A stretch of 64,000 bases of DNA from Rhizobium aethiopicum (GTDB lineage: Bacteria > Pseudomonadota > Alphaproteobacteria > Rhizobiales > Rhizobiaceae), in NCBI RefSeq assembly GCF_014197535.1, contig NZ_JACIFV010000003.1, forward strand, positions 124,001-188,000, written 5' to 3'. The notes beneath the pieces are model-generated. The model ran no database searches and was not told the DNA's origin. It worked only from the letters and a program-made list of their open reading frames with translations. How positions within the stretch are numbered: position 1 is the stretch's first letter; each line of letters starts with the position of its first letter. Shown piece by piece: positions 11,072 through 18,753 of this stretch. The position numbers were made by a program, and so were the translations under genes.

Positions 11072-11077
11072 CGAAGA

Positions 11078-11096
11078 CGCCGCCGAGCCGGCGGCG
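11078..11096. terminator. GC-rich hairpin between convergent genes
   Basis: CGCCGCC (11078-11084) pairs with GGCGGCG (11090-11096) across a 5-base loop, 7 bp past the EEP stop. A loose CCTCCTGTTT follows on the plus strand. It could stop transcription from the EEP gene and possibly the opposing GNAT gene, but the T-tract is weak. Confidence 0.5.
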
Positions 11097-11108
11097 CCTC
11101 CTGTTTGA

Positions 11109-11696
11109 CTAAGCCACCTTGCGCGGCTGCAGCGCGCCCGGCTGCAGCACGGTTTCGATGTGCGACACCATGGTGTTGCGGGCGAAACAATAGATTTCGC
11201 CGCAACCCGCCATGCGGAAACCGAGCTTCTCCTGCAGCCGCAGCGAAGCCGGGTTGTCGGCGAAGACGCCGGAATGAACAGGCGTCTCCGGCATACGGCG
11301 CGAGAAGCGCTCGATGATCGCCGCCACCGCCTCGCTCATATAGCCGCGCCGCCAGTAGTAGCGGTTCAGCCAGTAGCCGAGATGCCAGCGGCCGTGGCGC
11401 AGCTCGATCGAGACGGTGCCGACATGGACATCGTCCTTGCCTGTTATCGCGAGCGACCAGTCCGGCAGGGTGCCTGACGTGATCGGCATCAGCCAGTCCA
11501 GCGCATCCTGCCGGTCGAACGGCGCGGGCACGCGGGAAAGCATGCGCGTCACCGCGAAATCGGACAGCGATTCCGCGATGGCGGGCGCGTCGCTCAGCCG
11601 GTGGGGGCGGAGCGTCAGCCGGGCGGTCGGGATGACCGGCGCGGGGCCGGGCATCATCGGCCTGGTGTCCGGCCTTTGCAGTGCTGTCGTGCTCAT
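11109..11696 (-). CDS. GNAT family N-acetyltransferase (RimJ/RimL type)
   Basis: This protein of about 195 residues begins at MSTTALQRP. The Acetyltransf_3 layout is visible: TARLTLRPHRLSDAPAIAESL at the N-terminus, LGYWLNRYYWRRGYMSEAVAAI with the RRGYxSEA acetyl-CoA segment, and SGVFADNPASLRLQEKLGF with the NxAS...LEKLGF motif. Such enzymes acetylate ribosomal protein N-termini or small amines; the substrate is unknown. The start codon overlaps the stop of the preceding GNAT gene by 4 bp (ATGA), so the two are co-translated and probably arose by tandem duplication. Confidence 0.9.
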   Translation of the reverse strand: MSTTALQRPDTRPMMPGPAPVIPTARLTLRPHRLSDAPAIAESLSDFAVTRMLSRVPAPFDRQDALDWLMPITSGTLPDWSLAITGKDDVHVGTVSIELRHGRWHLGYWLNRYYWRRGYMSEAVAAIIERFSRRMPETPVHSGVFADNPASLRLQEKLGFRMAGCGEIYCFARNTMVSHIETVLQPGALQPRKVA

Positions 11697-12349
11697 GCGA
11701 TGTTCCCCCAGCTTCTCAGCGACATCCAGGTCTTGCGGTCGAGCCTGTACCATTCCACAGGCACGTTGCTGCCGAGCGCCAGCGAGGCGGCAAGCCCCGA
11801 ACCCTGGAACTGGAAACCGCACTTCTGGATGACACGCCGCGAGGCGACGTTCATCACCCGGCAACGGGCGTCGATCTGGTCGACGTCCTGCCGCGTCCGG
11901 AACACCATATCGACGAGGGCATGGCAGGCCTCGGTGGTGTAGCCCTGGTTCCAATAGGGCTCACCCAGCCAGTAACCGATCTCGACGGTCTTGCCGTCGC
12001 TATGCGGTTCCACGCCGCAGCACCCCATGAAGGCGCCGTTTTCGGCTTTGGTGATGGCATAGACGCACTTGCCAATCTCGCCATTTCGCGAACGCCAAAC
12101 AAAGTCGGCGGCATCATTGGCGGTATAGGGGTGCGGCATACGCGATACCATGGTGGCGACTTTGGCGTTGTTGGCGAGATGGGCAAGGGCGTCGATGTCT
12201 TCTTCGTGGGGCGCGCGCATGACGAGCCTTTCCGATAACAAGACAGGGCAATCGGTCCTTAACCGCTCCGGCCTCAGCCGTTCCTTGGAAGACCGCTGGT
12301 CTTCCCGGGAAGACCGTGATTGGTCTACCCTTATCAATTCGCCTTGCAT
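11693..12349 (-). CDS. GNAT family N-acetyltransferase (RimJ/RimL type)
   Basis: The protein has 218 residues from the ATG at 12349, which has a good GGAGG seven bases upstream. SERLVMRAPHEEDIDALAHLANN, IGYWLGEPYWNQGYTTEACHAL and the N-A-S-x-R-V-I-x-K-C-G-F motif define a GNAT_3 acetyltransferase. A charged, Arg-rich N-terminal extension of about 40 residues precedes the domain. It lies downstream of the rplU-rpmA terminator and is translationally coupled to the next GNAT gene. The substrate cannot be inferred. Confidence 0.9.
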   Translation of the reverse strand: MQGELIRVDQSRSSREDQRSSKERLRPERLRTDCPVLLSERLVMRAPHEEDIDALAHLANNAKVATMVSRMPHPYTANDAADFVWRSRNGEIGKCVYAITKAENGAFMGCCGVEPHSDGKTVEIGYWLGEPYWNQGYTTEACHALVDMVFRTRQDVDQIDARCRVMNVASRRVIQKCGFQFQGSGLAASLALGSNVPVEWYRLDRKTWMSLRSWGNIA

Positions 12350-12369
12350 GTTCAGTCCTCCTGTTTGGA

Positions 12370-12403
12370 CAAAGAAAAAGGGGAGATGGCGCCCCATCTC
12401 CCC
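12370..12403 (-). terminator. Rho-independent terminator of rplU-rpmA
   Basis: On the minus strand a perfect 10-bp stem, GGGGAGATGG (12403-12394) with CCATCTCCCC (12389-12380), closes a 4-base loop and is followed by TTTTTCTTTG. This is a strong intrinsic terminator about 70 bp past rpmA. The complementary hairpin followed by GTTTTC could also act weakly on the plus strand. Confidence 0.88.
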
Positions 12404-12474
12404 TGTTTTCTGGACTGAACCTGGTACGGTCAGCCGGGTCGATGAGACGCCGGCTGTTTTTGAGCGCTACCGGC

Positions 12475-12744
12475 TTATTCCGCTGCTTCCGCTTTCGGCA
12501 TGACAGACACGTAGACGCGACCGTTGGCCTTCGTTCGGTAGTCCACATTGCCGGCGGTAAGTGCAAAGATCGTGTGATCCTTGCCGAGGCCAACGTTGGA
12601 ACCGGGATGCCACTGCGTACCGCGCTGACGCACGATGATGTTGCCTGCGATGACGGCTTCGCCGCCGAACTTCTTCACGCCAAGGCGCTTGGATTCGGAA
12701 TCGCGACCGTTGCGCGAGGAACCGCCAGCTTTTTTATGTGCCAT
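12475..12744 (-). CDS. rpmA: 50S ribosomal protein L27
   Basis: This 89-residue ribosomal protein near the peptidyl transferase centre opens [20 protein letters not shown], followed by GVKKFGGE, the [10 protein letters not shown] loop and GKDHTIFAL, all invariant in bL27. No cleavable N-terminal extension is present, unlike Firmicutes. It follows rplU at a 34-bp spacing and precedes a strong terminator. Confidence 0.98.
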   Translation of the reverse strand: MAHKKAGGSSRNGRDSESKRLGVKKFGGEAVIAGNIIVRQRGTQWHPGSNVGLGKDHTIFALTAGNVDYRTKANGRVYVSVMPKAEAAE

Positions 12745-12778
12745 TGGAGTTCTCCTTTAAACCTGAAACCCGTTGATC

Positions 12779-13096
12779 TTACTTGGCAGCCACGATGTCC
12801 GTGATACGGACGACCGTGTGATGCTGGCGATGGCCGCGCGAACGCTTCGAATTCTGACGACGGCGCTTCTTGAAGGCGATGACCTTCTTGCCGCGGGTCT
12901 GGTCGACGACTTCCGCCTTGACGGAGGCGCCGGCTACGAAGGGCGCACCGATCGCCGCGTCGGCGCCTTCGCCGATCACGAGGACTTCGGTGAATTCAAT
13001 GGAATCGCCAGCGGATGCTTCAAGCTTCTCGATGGTCAGCACGTCGTTGGCTGCCACACGGTACTGCTTACCGCCGGTCTTGATGACTGCGAACAT
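12779..13096 (-). CDS. rplU: 50S ribosomal protein L21
   Basis: This 105-residue bL21 opens [14 protein letters not shown] and contains the conserved [20 protein letters not shown] basic segment (23S rRNA contact) and ITDI near the C-terminus. It is the first gene of the rplU-rpmA operon. The DNA from 13097 to the tRNA gene must hold the promoter and leader. Confidence 0.98.
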   Translation of the reverse strand: MFAVIKTGGKQYRVAANDVLTIEKLEASAGDSIEFTEVLVIGEGADAAIGAPFVAGASVKAEVVDQTRGKKVIAFKKRRRQNSKRSRGHRQHHTVVRITDIVAAK

Positions 13097-13397
13097 TTTT
13101 TATCCTTTCATGTTCGTTCCAGCGCTCCCCGCCAAGCAGGTGGCTGTCTTTTTATCAGTCGAAGTTGAGCAGGGATTTCAGGGAACTAGCCCGGAATTCT
13201 GGTCTGCCGGTGAAACCCCGCGCGAGCGCGAGGCGGGCAAGGGGCGGACTACTCCACTCCTATTGCGGATGCGGGATACGCGAGTGACGGAAAGGTGTCA
13301 AGGCAAAAGGATGGAAAAGCTTGAGATTTCGGCTTGCCAACCTGTCATATGCCCGTTATGAGAACGCCCGCGCCGAACAAGCGCCGACCAAGACCGC
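13097..13397. other. rplU leader/promoter region, no gene seen
   Basis: About 300 bp lie between rplU (minus) and tRNA-Ser (plus). A GC-rich hairpin-forming stretch (CCCCGCGCGAGCGCG, near 13216) could lie in the rplU leader, but I see no recognisable riboswitch. Short ORFs crossing it lack family features or a good ribosome binding site. Confidence 0.5.
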
Positions 13398-13487
13398 GGA
13401 GAGGTGGCAGAGTGGTCGAATGCACCGCACTCGAAATGCGGCATACCTGCAAGGGTATCGTGGGTTCAAATCCCACCCTCTCCGCCA
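13398..13487 (+). tRNA. tRNA-Ser (anticodon CGA)
   Basis: The 90-nt class II tRNA has the acceptor stem GGAGAGG paired with CCTCTCC, the D-loop AGTGGTCGA, the anticodon stem CCGCA/TGCGG around ctCGAaa, a long variable arm (catacctgcaagggtatcg) and the T-loop GTTCAAATC. CCA is encoded at 13485-13487. The long variable arm and CGA anticodon identify it as decoding UCG serine codons. Confidence 0.97.
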
Positions 13488-13558
13488 TTCATCCACTTGT
13501 CCATTCCGGCTGCACAGTCTGATTTTTCCGGCGAAATCGGCTCGCCTCGATTCACCGG

Positions 13559-14173
13559 TCAAGGTCGACTGTAGTTCGCCGCCAGCAGCGCCGCCAGTTC
13601 GGCGCGGCAGTCGCGGAGCGGGCCGACATCCTGGCTTGTCTTTGCCATCGTCATGGCGCCGGAATAGGCGGCAATGACAAGCGTTGCGATTCTACCTGGA
13701 TTGATCCCGACGGCGCGTTTTTCTTCCATATCTGCTGCAAACTTGGCGGAGAGCGCTTCGTGCCAGTCTCCGAACACGGCACTGGTAAGCGCCCGCATTT
13801 CGGCGTCAAACTGGGAAACTTCCATTGCCATATTGTTGAGCGGGCAACCGGAGACCCGGTCCTTTTGCGTCAGTTCACCGATGAAGGCTTCAAAAATCAG
13901 GTCTATGGCGGTTGGCGCATCCGCACATCTGCGCAGCGGCTCGATCCATGTCTGCCGAACGGCGGCAGCGACGCGATCACGGATGACTGCAAGTCCGAGG
14001 TCGCGCTTTGCAGGGAAATGATGCGCCATCGCGCCGCCGGACACGAAAGCCCGCTCGCGCAGCTCCAGCATGCCGGTCGCGAGATAACCCTGCGTGACAA
14101 AGGCGTCATAGGCGGCATCGATGATCCGGCGGCGCACGCCTTCGGGGTCATTGGTTCTCTTGTTTTCGATCAT
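13559..14173 (-). CDS. TetR family transcriptional regulator
   Basis: The protein has 204 residues. The N-terminal HTH runs about residues 14-60: VRRRIIDAAYDAFVTQGY, then LRERAFVSGGAMAHHFPAKRDL, in which GAMAHHFPxK is the TetR recognition helix. The C-terminal ligand domain contains PLNNMAMEVSQFD (a CPLNN-type motif as in AcrR/YcdC-like regulators). It is divergent from a NIPSNAP gene, and the shared 97-bp spacer carries twin ACAGG-N8-CCTGT palindromes. It is therefore likely to repress its neighbour and perhaps itself. The inducer is unknown. Confidence 0.93.
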   Translation of the reverse strand: MIENKRTNDPEGVRRRIIDAAYDAFVTQGYLATGMLELRERAFVSGGAMAHHFPAKRDLGLAVIRDRVAAAVRQTWIEPLRRCADAPTAIDLIFEAFIGELTQKDRVSGCPLNNMAMEVSQFDAEMRALTSAVFGDWHEALSAKFAADMEEKRAVGINPGRIATLVIAAYSGAMTMAKTSQDVGPLRDCRAELAALLAANYSRP

Positions 14174-14209
14174 TGTGTCTCACGTGAAATCGACCCTCAC
14201 TCTAGCAGC

Positions 14210-14259
14210 TTGACAAAACAGGTCAATTGTCCTGTGATAAAACAGGATGATCGACCTGT
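14210..14259 (+). promoter_or_regulatory. Promoter with two TetR-type operators
   Basis: TTGACA at 14210-14215 is a -35 candidate. Two palindromes share the arms ACAGG-N8-CCTGT: 14218-14235 and 14242-14259, with centres 24 bp apart. The first fills the -35/-10 spacer and the second lies just before the NIPSNAP start at 14271. Two identical-arm operators on one promoter strongly suggest binding of two dimers of the adjacent TetR. Confidence 0.8.
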
Positions 14260-14270
14260 CAGGAAAAACC

Positions 14271-14996
14271 ATGGACCCTCACATCATATTCGAGCTTCGC
14301 CGCTATCGGCTTCTTACCGAGCGCAGAGAGGCATTGATCCGCCTGTTTGATCGCGAGTTCGTTGAGCCCCAGGAGGCGTTGGGCATGCGCGTCGAAGGGG
14401 AGTTTCGCGATCTCGGCGATCCCGATTGTTTTGTGTGGGTTCGCTCCTTCAAGAACATGGACGCCAGAACAGATTCGCTCGAATCCTTCTATTCGGGGCC
14501 GGTGTGGAAGGAGCATGGACCGGCCGCCAACGCGACAATGCTGAACTCGGACAATGTCCTGCTGCTGAAGCCGGCGGCCGGCGTTCTTCCGTTTGCGCAT
14601 AACCTGCCACGGGAGAAAGAGGCGGAGCGCGCGGAAGCACAAGGGCTGATCGTCGTAAACATCTGTTCGCTCGCGCCCGGAACGGAAGAAGATTTTTCGG
14701 AATTTTTCCGCGACAGGGCGATGCCGGCCATGTTGGCCGCCGGTGCGCGGATCGAGGCGGTGTTTATGACCGAGCGAAGCAGGAACGGTTTTCCCCGCCT
14801 GCCGGTGCGCGAGGGAGAAACGGTGTTCGTCTGGTTTGAAGCTCACGCGGATCAAAGCGGTGCAGCCGCCTACCAGCATCGATTGCGGCAGAATCCGATC
14901 TGGACGGCGGAGATTTATCCATGGATGGACAGCCGGTGCTGGCGGAGTATCGATGTCGCACTGTTGTCGCCGACGTCGCGGTCGCTTTGCGCCTAG
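14271..14996 (+). CDS. NIPSNAP family protein
   Basis: The protein has 241 residues starting at MDPHIIFELRRYR, with AGGA eight bases upstream. The in-frame ATG at 14247 lies inside operator 2 and is unlikely. The N-terminal domain fits the NIPSNAP/dimeric alpha-beta barrel family: FELRRYRLLTERREALIRLF, FVEPQEALGMRVEGEFRDL and CFVWVRSFKNM. A second, weaker barrel-like half follows (LIVVNICSLAPGTEEDFSEFF). Functions in this family are poorly defined; bacterial members are often regulated by xenobiotic-responsive TetR proteins. No signal peptide. Confidence 0.85.
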   Translation: MDPHIIFELRRYRLLTERREALIRLFDREFVEPQEALGMRVEGEFRDLGDPDCFVWVRSFKNMDARTDSLESFYSGPVWKEHGPAANATMLNSDNVLLLKPAAGVLPFAHNLPREKEAERAEAQGLIVVNICSLAPGTEEDFSEFFRDRAMPAMLAAGARIEAVFMTERSRNGFPRLPVREGETVFVWFEAHADQSGAAAYQHRLRQNPIWTAEIYPWMDSRCWRSIDVALLSPTSRSLCA

Positions 14997-15228
14997 TGAG
15001 CGATCTTGCCCGCACGTCGACGCAATTTCTTCCCCGCCAGTCATCGAAAAGATATTTCAGGATCGACCCGGATCGATTTTGTCATGCAATGCGGTTGATC
15101 GGCTCGTTTTGCGAACTATCATCAGGGTCGGATAACGGCGGCACCCCTGCAGAAACCGCCCCGTCTTCACCTTCAACTCATCGCACCCATACCGTCCTGA
15201 TTGCTCCCACTTTCAACCGAGGTTTCCC

Positions 15229-16671
15229 ATGCGCATCGCCGTCGGTGGCATTCATACCGAATGCAGTACGTACAATCCCGTTCTGAATGAGGAGAAGGAT
15301 TTTCGGGTGTTGCGCGGGGAAGGGCTGCTGGAATCGCCCTATTTTGCTTTTCTGAAGGATTACGATGCCGAGTTCCTGCCGACGATCCATGCCCGCGCCA
15401 TTGCCGGCGGGCCGGTGTCGCGCGCCACCTATGAGGGCTTCAAGACCGAATTCCTCGAGCGGCTGAAGCCGCTGCTGCCGCTCGATGGCCTCTACCTTGC
15501 CATGCACGGCGCCATGTATGTCGAAGGCATGGAGGATGCCGAAGGCGACTGGATCAGTGCGGCCCGGGCGCTGGTCGGCGAGGCATGCACCGTCTCGGCG
15601 AGCTACGACCTGCACGGCAACATCACCCAGCGCATTATCGATGCGCTCGACATCTACTCCACCTATCGCACCGCCCCGCATATCGATGTCGAGGAGACGA
15701 TGCGCCGCTCGGTCTCGATGCTGGTCAAAAGCTTGAGGACCGGCGTAAGACCGTTCGTTCTCTGGGCGCCGATCCCGGTCGTCCTGCCCGGCGAGCGCAC
15801 CAGCACCGTCGATGAGCCGGCGAAGAGCCTCTATGCCAGGCTGCCCGAGATCGATGTGATTGATGGCGTCTGGGACGCATCGCTGATGGTCGGTTACGTC
15901 TGGGCCGACGAACCGCGCGCCACGGCCGCCGCTATCATGACCGGCACCGACCGTGCCGTGCTGGAGCGTGCGGCGAAGCGCCTCGCCAAGGCTTATTGGG
16001 ATGTTCGCGAAGACTTTGTCTTCGGCTGCGAGACCGGTTCGGTCGAGGAATGCGTTGCAAAAGCGATCGCTAGCCCGACCGCTCCCGTCGTGCTCGCCGA
16101 ATCCGGCGACAACCCGACAGGCGGCGGCGTCGGAGACCGGGCCGATGTCCTGGCCGAGCTGATCGCCAAAGAGGCTGACGGCGTCGTCTTTGCCGGCATC
16201 GCCGACAAGGCGGCGACCGAAGCCTGTTATGCCGCGGGGGTCGGTGCGCAGCTTGTCTTGAGCGTCGGCGCCTCGCTCGATACCAAGGGCAGCAGGCCGG
16301 TCAACGCGCGCTTCACCGTCAAGTTCCTGCATGAGAGCCCCGACCTCGCCGATCGGCAGGCGGTCGTTTCGATCGGCGGCATCGATCTCGTGCTCTCGAC
16401 CAAACGGCGGCCCTACCACAATATCGCCGACTTCACTCGGCTCGGCCTCGACCCGCATGGCGCCAGGATCATCGTCGTCAAATCGGGCTATCTCTCGCCG
16501 GAACTGGCGCCGATCGCCAATCCCAACCTGATGGCATTGTCGGAGGGCGTAGTCGATCAGTTCGTCGAGCGTCTGCCGCGGCTGCGTAAGCAGCGTCCGA
16601 CCTATCCCTTCGACAAGGATTTTGCCTTCGAGCCGCAGGTCTTCCTCTCCGCGCGCTCGCCAGAGGCTTGA
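15229..16671 (+). CDS. M81 family metallopeptidase (MlrC-like)
   Basis: The protein has 480 residues. The N-terminal M81 domain shows MRIAVGGIHTECSTYNP, the metal-binding region GLYLAMHGAMYVEGMEDAEGD and SYDLHGNITQR. The C-terminal MlrC domain has ESGDNPTGGGVGD and a GSRPVNARF segment. MlrC of sphingomonads hydrolyses linearised microcystin; homologues in other proteobacteria probably cleave small or modified peptides. It precedes the gamma-glutamyltransferase gene by 49 bp on the same strand, suggesting a two-gene peptide-degrading operon. No signal peptide, so probably cytoplasmic. Confidence 0.93.
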   Translation: MRIAVGGIHTECSTYNPVLNEEKDFRVLRGEGLLESPYFAFLKDYDAEFLPTIHARAIAGGPVSRATYEGFKTEFLERLKPLLPLDGLYLAMHGAMYVEGMEDAEGDWISAARALVGEACTVSASYDLHGNITQRIIDALDIYSTYRTAPHIDVEETMRRSVSMLVKSLRTGVRPFVLWAPIPVVLPGERTSTVDEPAKSLYARLPEIDVIDGVWDASLMVGYVWADEPRATAAAIMTGTDRAVLERAAKRLAKAYWDVREDFVFGCETGSVEECVAKAIASPTAPVVLAESGDNPTGGGVGDRADVLAELIAKEADGVVFAGIADKAATEACYAAGVGAQLVLSVGASLDTKGSRPVNARFTVKFLHESPDLADRQAVVSIGGIDLVLSTKRRPYHNIADFTRLGLDPHGARIIVVKSGYLSPELAPIANPNLMALSEGVVDQFVERLPRLRKQRPTYPFDKDFAFEPQVFLSARSPEA

Positions 16672-16720
16672 GTCCCAGCGATCCGAACGGGAGATGATTT
16701 CCCAAGGAAGGATGTTCGGC

Positions 16721-18505
16721 ATGACCGGATTTACGACCCGTCCTGAAATTCTCGGCACTTTCGGCGTCGTCACCTCGACGCACTGGATCGGCTCTGCAGT
16801 CGGCATGAGCATTCTCGAAAAGGGCGGCAACGCTTTCGACGCGGCGGTGGCGACCGGCTTCGTGCTGCAGATCGTCGAGCCGCATCTCTGTGGCCCCGGC
16901 GGCGACCTGCCGGCGGTGATCTATTCGAAGAGGAAGGACAAGGTCGAGGTCATCTGCGCGCAGGGGCCGGCACCCGCCGGCGCGACGATCGAACACTATA
17001 CGAGGGAAGGCCTGACGCTGATCCCCGGCGACGGCCTGCTTGCGACCGTCATTCCCGGTGCCTTCGATGGCTGGATGCTGATGTTGCGCGACTACGGCAC
17101 GATGAGCGTGCGCGAGGTGCTGGAACCGGCGATCTATTATGCCGAGCACGGCCATCCGCTGCTGCCGCGCGTCGCAGCGACCATCAAGGGGCTTGCGGCT
17201 TTTTTCGAAAAGGAATGGCCGACCTCCCACGAAACCTGGCTGCCTGATGGTAGCGTTCCCGAAGCGCAGGCGAATTTCCGCAATCCGGCGCTGGCTGAAA
17301 CCTGGAAGCGCGTCATTGCCGAAGCCGAGGCGAAAAGCGGCCGGGAAGCACAGGTGCAGGCGGCCCGCGACGCCTTCTATCGCGGCTTCATCGCCGAAAA
17401 GATCGACGCTTACCTGAAGACGGCCGAAGTGATGGATGCAAGCGGCAACCGCCACAAGGGCGTGCTCACCGCAAGCGACATGGCCAACTGGTCGGCGACG
17501 ATCGAGGAGCCGCTGACCTATGACTATCACGGCTGGACCATCGCCAAAACAGGTCCCTGGGGTCAGGGGCCTGTCTTCCTGCAGACCCTGTCGATCCTGA
17601 AGGGCTTCGACCTCGCCGCAATGAGACCGGATGGCGCCGATTTCGTTCATACCGTCGTCGAGGCGATGAAACTCTCCTTTGCCGACCGCGAGGTCTATTA
17701 CGGCGATCCCAGTTTTTCCGAGATCCCGGTCGCGCATCTGCTGTCGGAGAGCTACGCTGCCGAACGCCGCAAACTCGTCCGCGCGGATGCCTCCTTCGAT
17801 CTTCGCCCCGGCATCATTCCAGGTTTCGAAGCACAGCATGATCTAACGATGAAGATGCTCGGCGCCGAATCCAAGACCGGCGCCGTCTACGAGCCGACCA
17901 TGGCGCATCTGTCCGAAAAGCGCGGCGACACCGTGCATATCGACGTGATCGACCGTGACGGCAACATGGTCTCCGCCACGCCGTCCGGCGGCTGGCTGCA
18001 GTCTTCGCCAACCGTGCCCGGCCTCGGCTTCTGCCTCAATTCCCGTGCCCAGATGTTCTGGCTCAAGCCAGGCCTGCCGACATCGCTTGCTCCGGGAAAA
18101 CGGCCGCGTACGACGCTGACGCCTTCCCTCGGCCTCTATGAAGGCCGCCCGACCCTTGCCTTCGGCACGCCGGGCGGCGACCAGCAGGAGCAATGGCAGC
18201 TTTCCTTCTTCCTGCGGCATATCCATCACCAGCTGAACCTGCAGGCGGCGATCGATCAGCCGCTCTTTCATACCGCTCATTTTCCGAGCTCCTTCTATCC
18301 GCGCAGCCGCGAACCCGGCAGCCTGATAGCGGAAGAGAGTTTCGGTCCGGATGTGCTCACCGCGCTCGCCCGAAAGGGCCACAAGCTGACGATCACCGAT
18401 CCTTGGACGATCGGCCGGCTGACGGCCGCACGACGCGATGCCGACGGACTGATGCGCGCCGCAGCCACCCCGCGCCTGATGCAGGCCTATGCGGTCGGAC
18501 GATAG
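16721..18505 (+). CDS. Gamma-glutamyltransferase family protein
   Basis: This Ntn-hydrolase of about 594 residues resembles Ggt (glutathione and gamma-glutamyl peptide cleavage or transfer). The N-terminal large-subunit region has GNAFDAAVATGFVLQIVEPHLCGPGGD. The self-cleavage site is KRGDTVHIDVIDRDG, where Thr would be the new nucleophile, followed by NMVSATPSGG and FGTPGGDQQEQWQLSFFL. The ATG at 16721 has AAGGAAGG nine bases upstream; ATGs at 16694 and 16712 are poorly spaced. No signal peptide is visible, unlike periplasmic Ggt, so it may act in the cytoplasm with the M81 peptidase. Confidence 0.92.
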   Translation: MTGFTTRPEILGTFGVVTSTHWIGSAVGMSILEKGGNAFDAAVATGFVLQIVEPHLCGPGGDLPAVIYSKRKDKVEVICAQGPAPAGATIEHYTREGLTLIPGDGLLATVIPGAFDGWMLMLRDYGTMSVREVLEPAIYYAEHGHPLLPRVAATIKGLAAFFEKEWPTSHETWLPDGSVPEAQANFRNPALAETWKRVIAEAEAKSGREAQVQAARDAFYRGFIAEKIDAYLKTAEVMDASGNRHKGVLTASDMANWSATIEEPLTYDYHGWTIAKTGPWGQGPVFLQTLSILKGFDLAAMRPDGADFVHTVVEAMKLSFADREVYYGDPSFSEIPVAHLLSESYAAERRKLVRADASFDLRPGIIPGFEAQHDLTMKMLGAESKTGAVYEPTMAHLSEKRGDTVHIDVIDRDGNMVSATPSGGWLQSSPTVPGLGFCLNSRAQMFWLKPGLPTSLAPGKRPRTTLTPSLGLYEGRPTLAFGTPGGDQQEQWQLSFFLRHIHHQLNLQAAIDQPLFHTAHFPSSFYPRSREPGSLIAEESFGPDVLTALARKGHKLTITDPWTIGRLTAARRDADGLMRAAATPRLMQAYAVGR

Positions 18506-18753
18506 CGGCCGCTTCCCGCAGCGCCCGCTGGCAACAAGTATCCCCTGGGATAGACTGTGCCGGTGCGGTGCGCGGCCGTGCTTTTGCTGCACCGCTTATA
18601 TGACTTATGCTAGATATTATTTCACCGATAATTGTTAACGACCGATCGCCTCCGTTTGTGTTCTCTTATCCCTGCGAATCAAAAAGGTTTGATTTGCCCG
18701 GGGACGACCACCATGTTCAAGCATGGGTCGATGCAACAGTTGGGTAGGAGCCT

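Noticed and set aside
12280..12325. Palindrome GGTCTTCCCGGGAAGACC as an operator
   Set aside because: It lies inside the N-terminal coding part of the second GNAT gene and downstream of its start, so coding repeat is the simpler explanation.
13321..13677. Plus-strand ORFs crossing tRNA-Ser
   Set aside because: They translate the tRNA gene and the 3' end of tetR antisense; not real proteins.
15178..16830. 550-aa minus-strand ORF
   Set aside because: It is entirely antisense to the well-supported M81 peptidase gene and rich in Arg/Asp from frame mirroring; a typical high-GC shadow.
16478..17839. 453-aa minus-strand ORF
   Set aside because: Antisense to the M81 and gamma-glutamyltransferase genes, with no domain signature.
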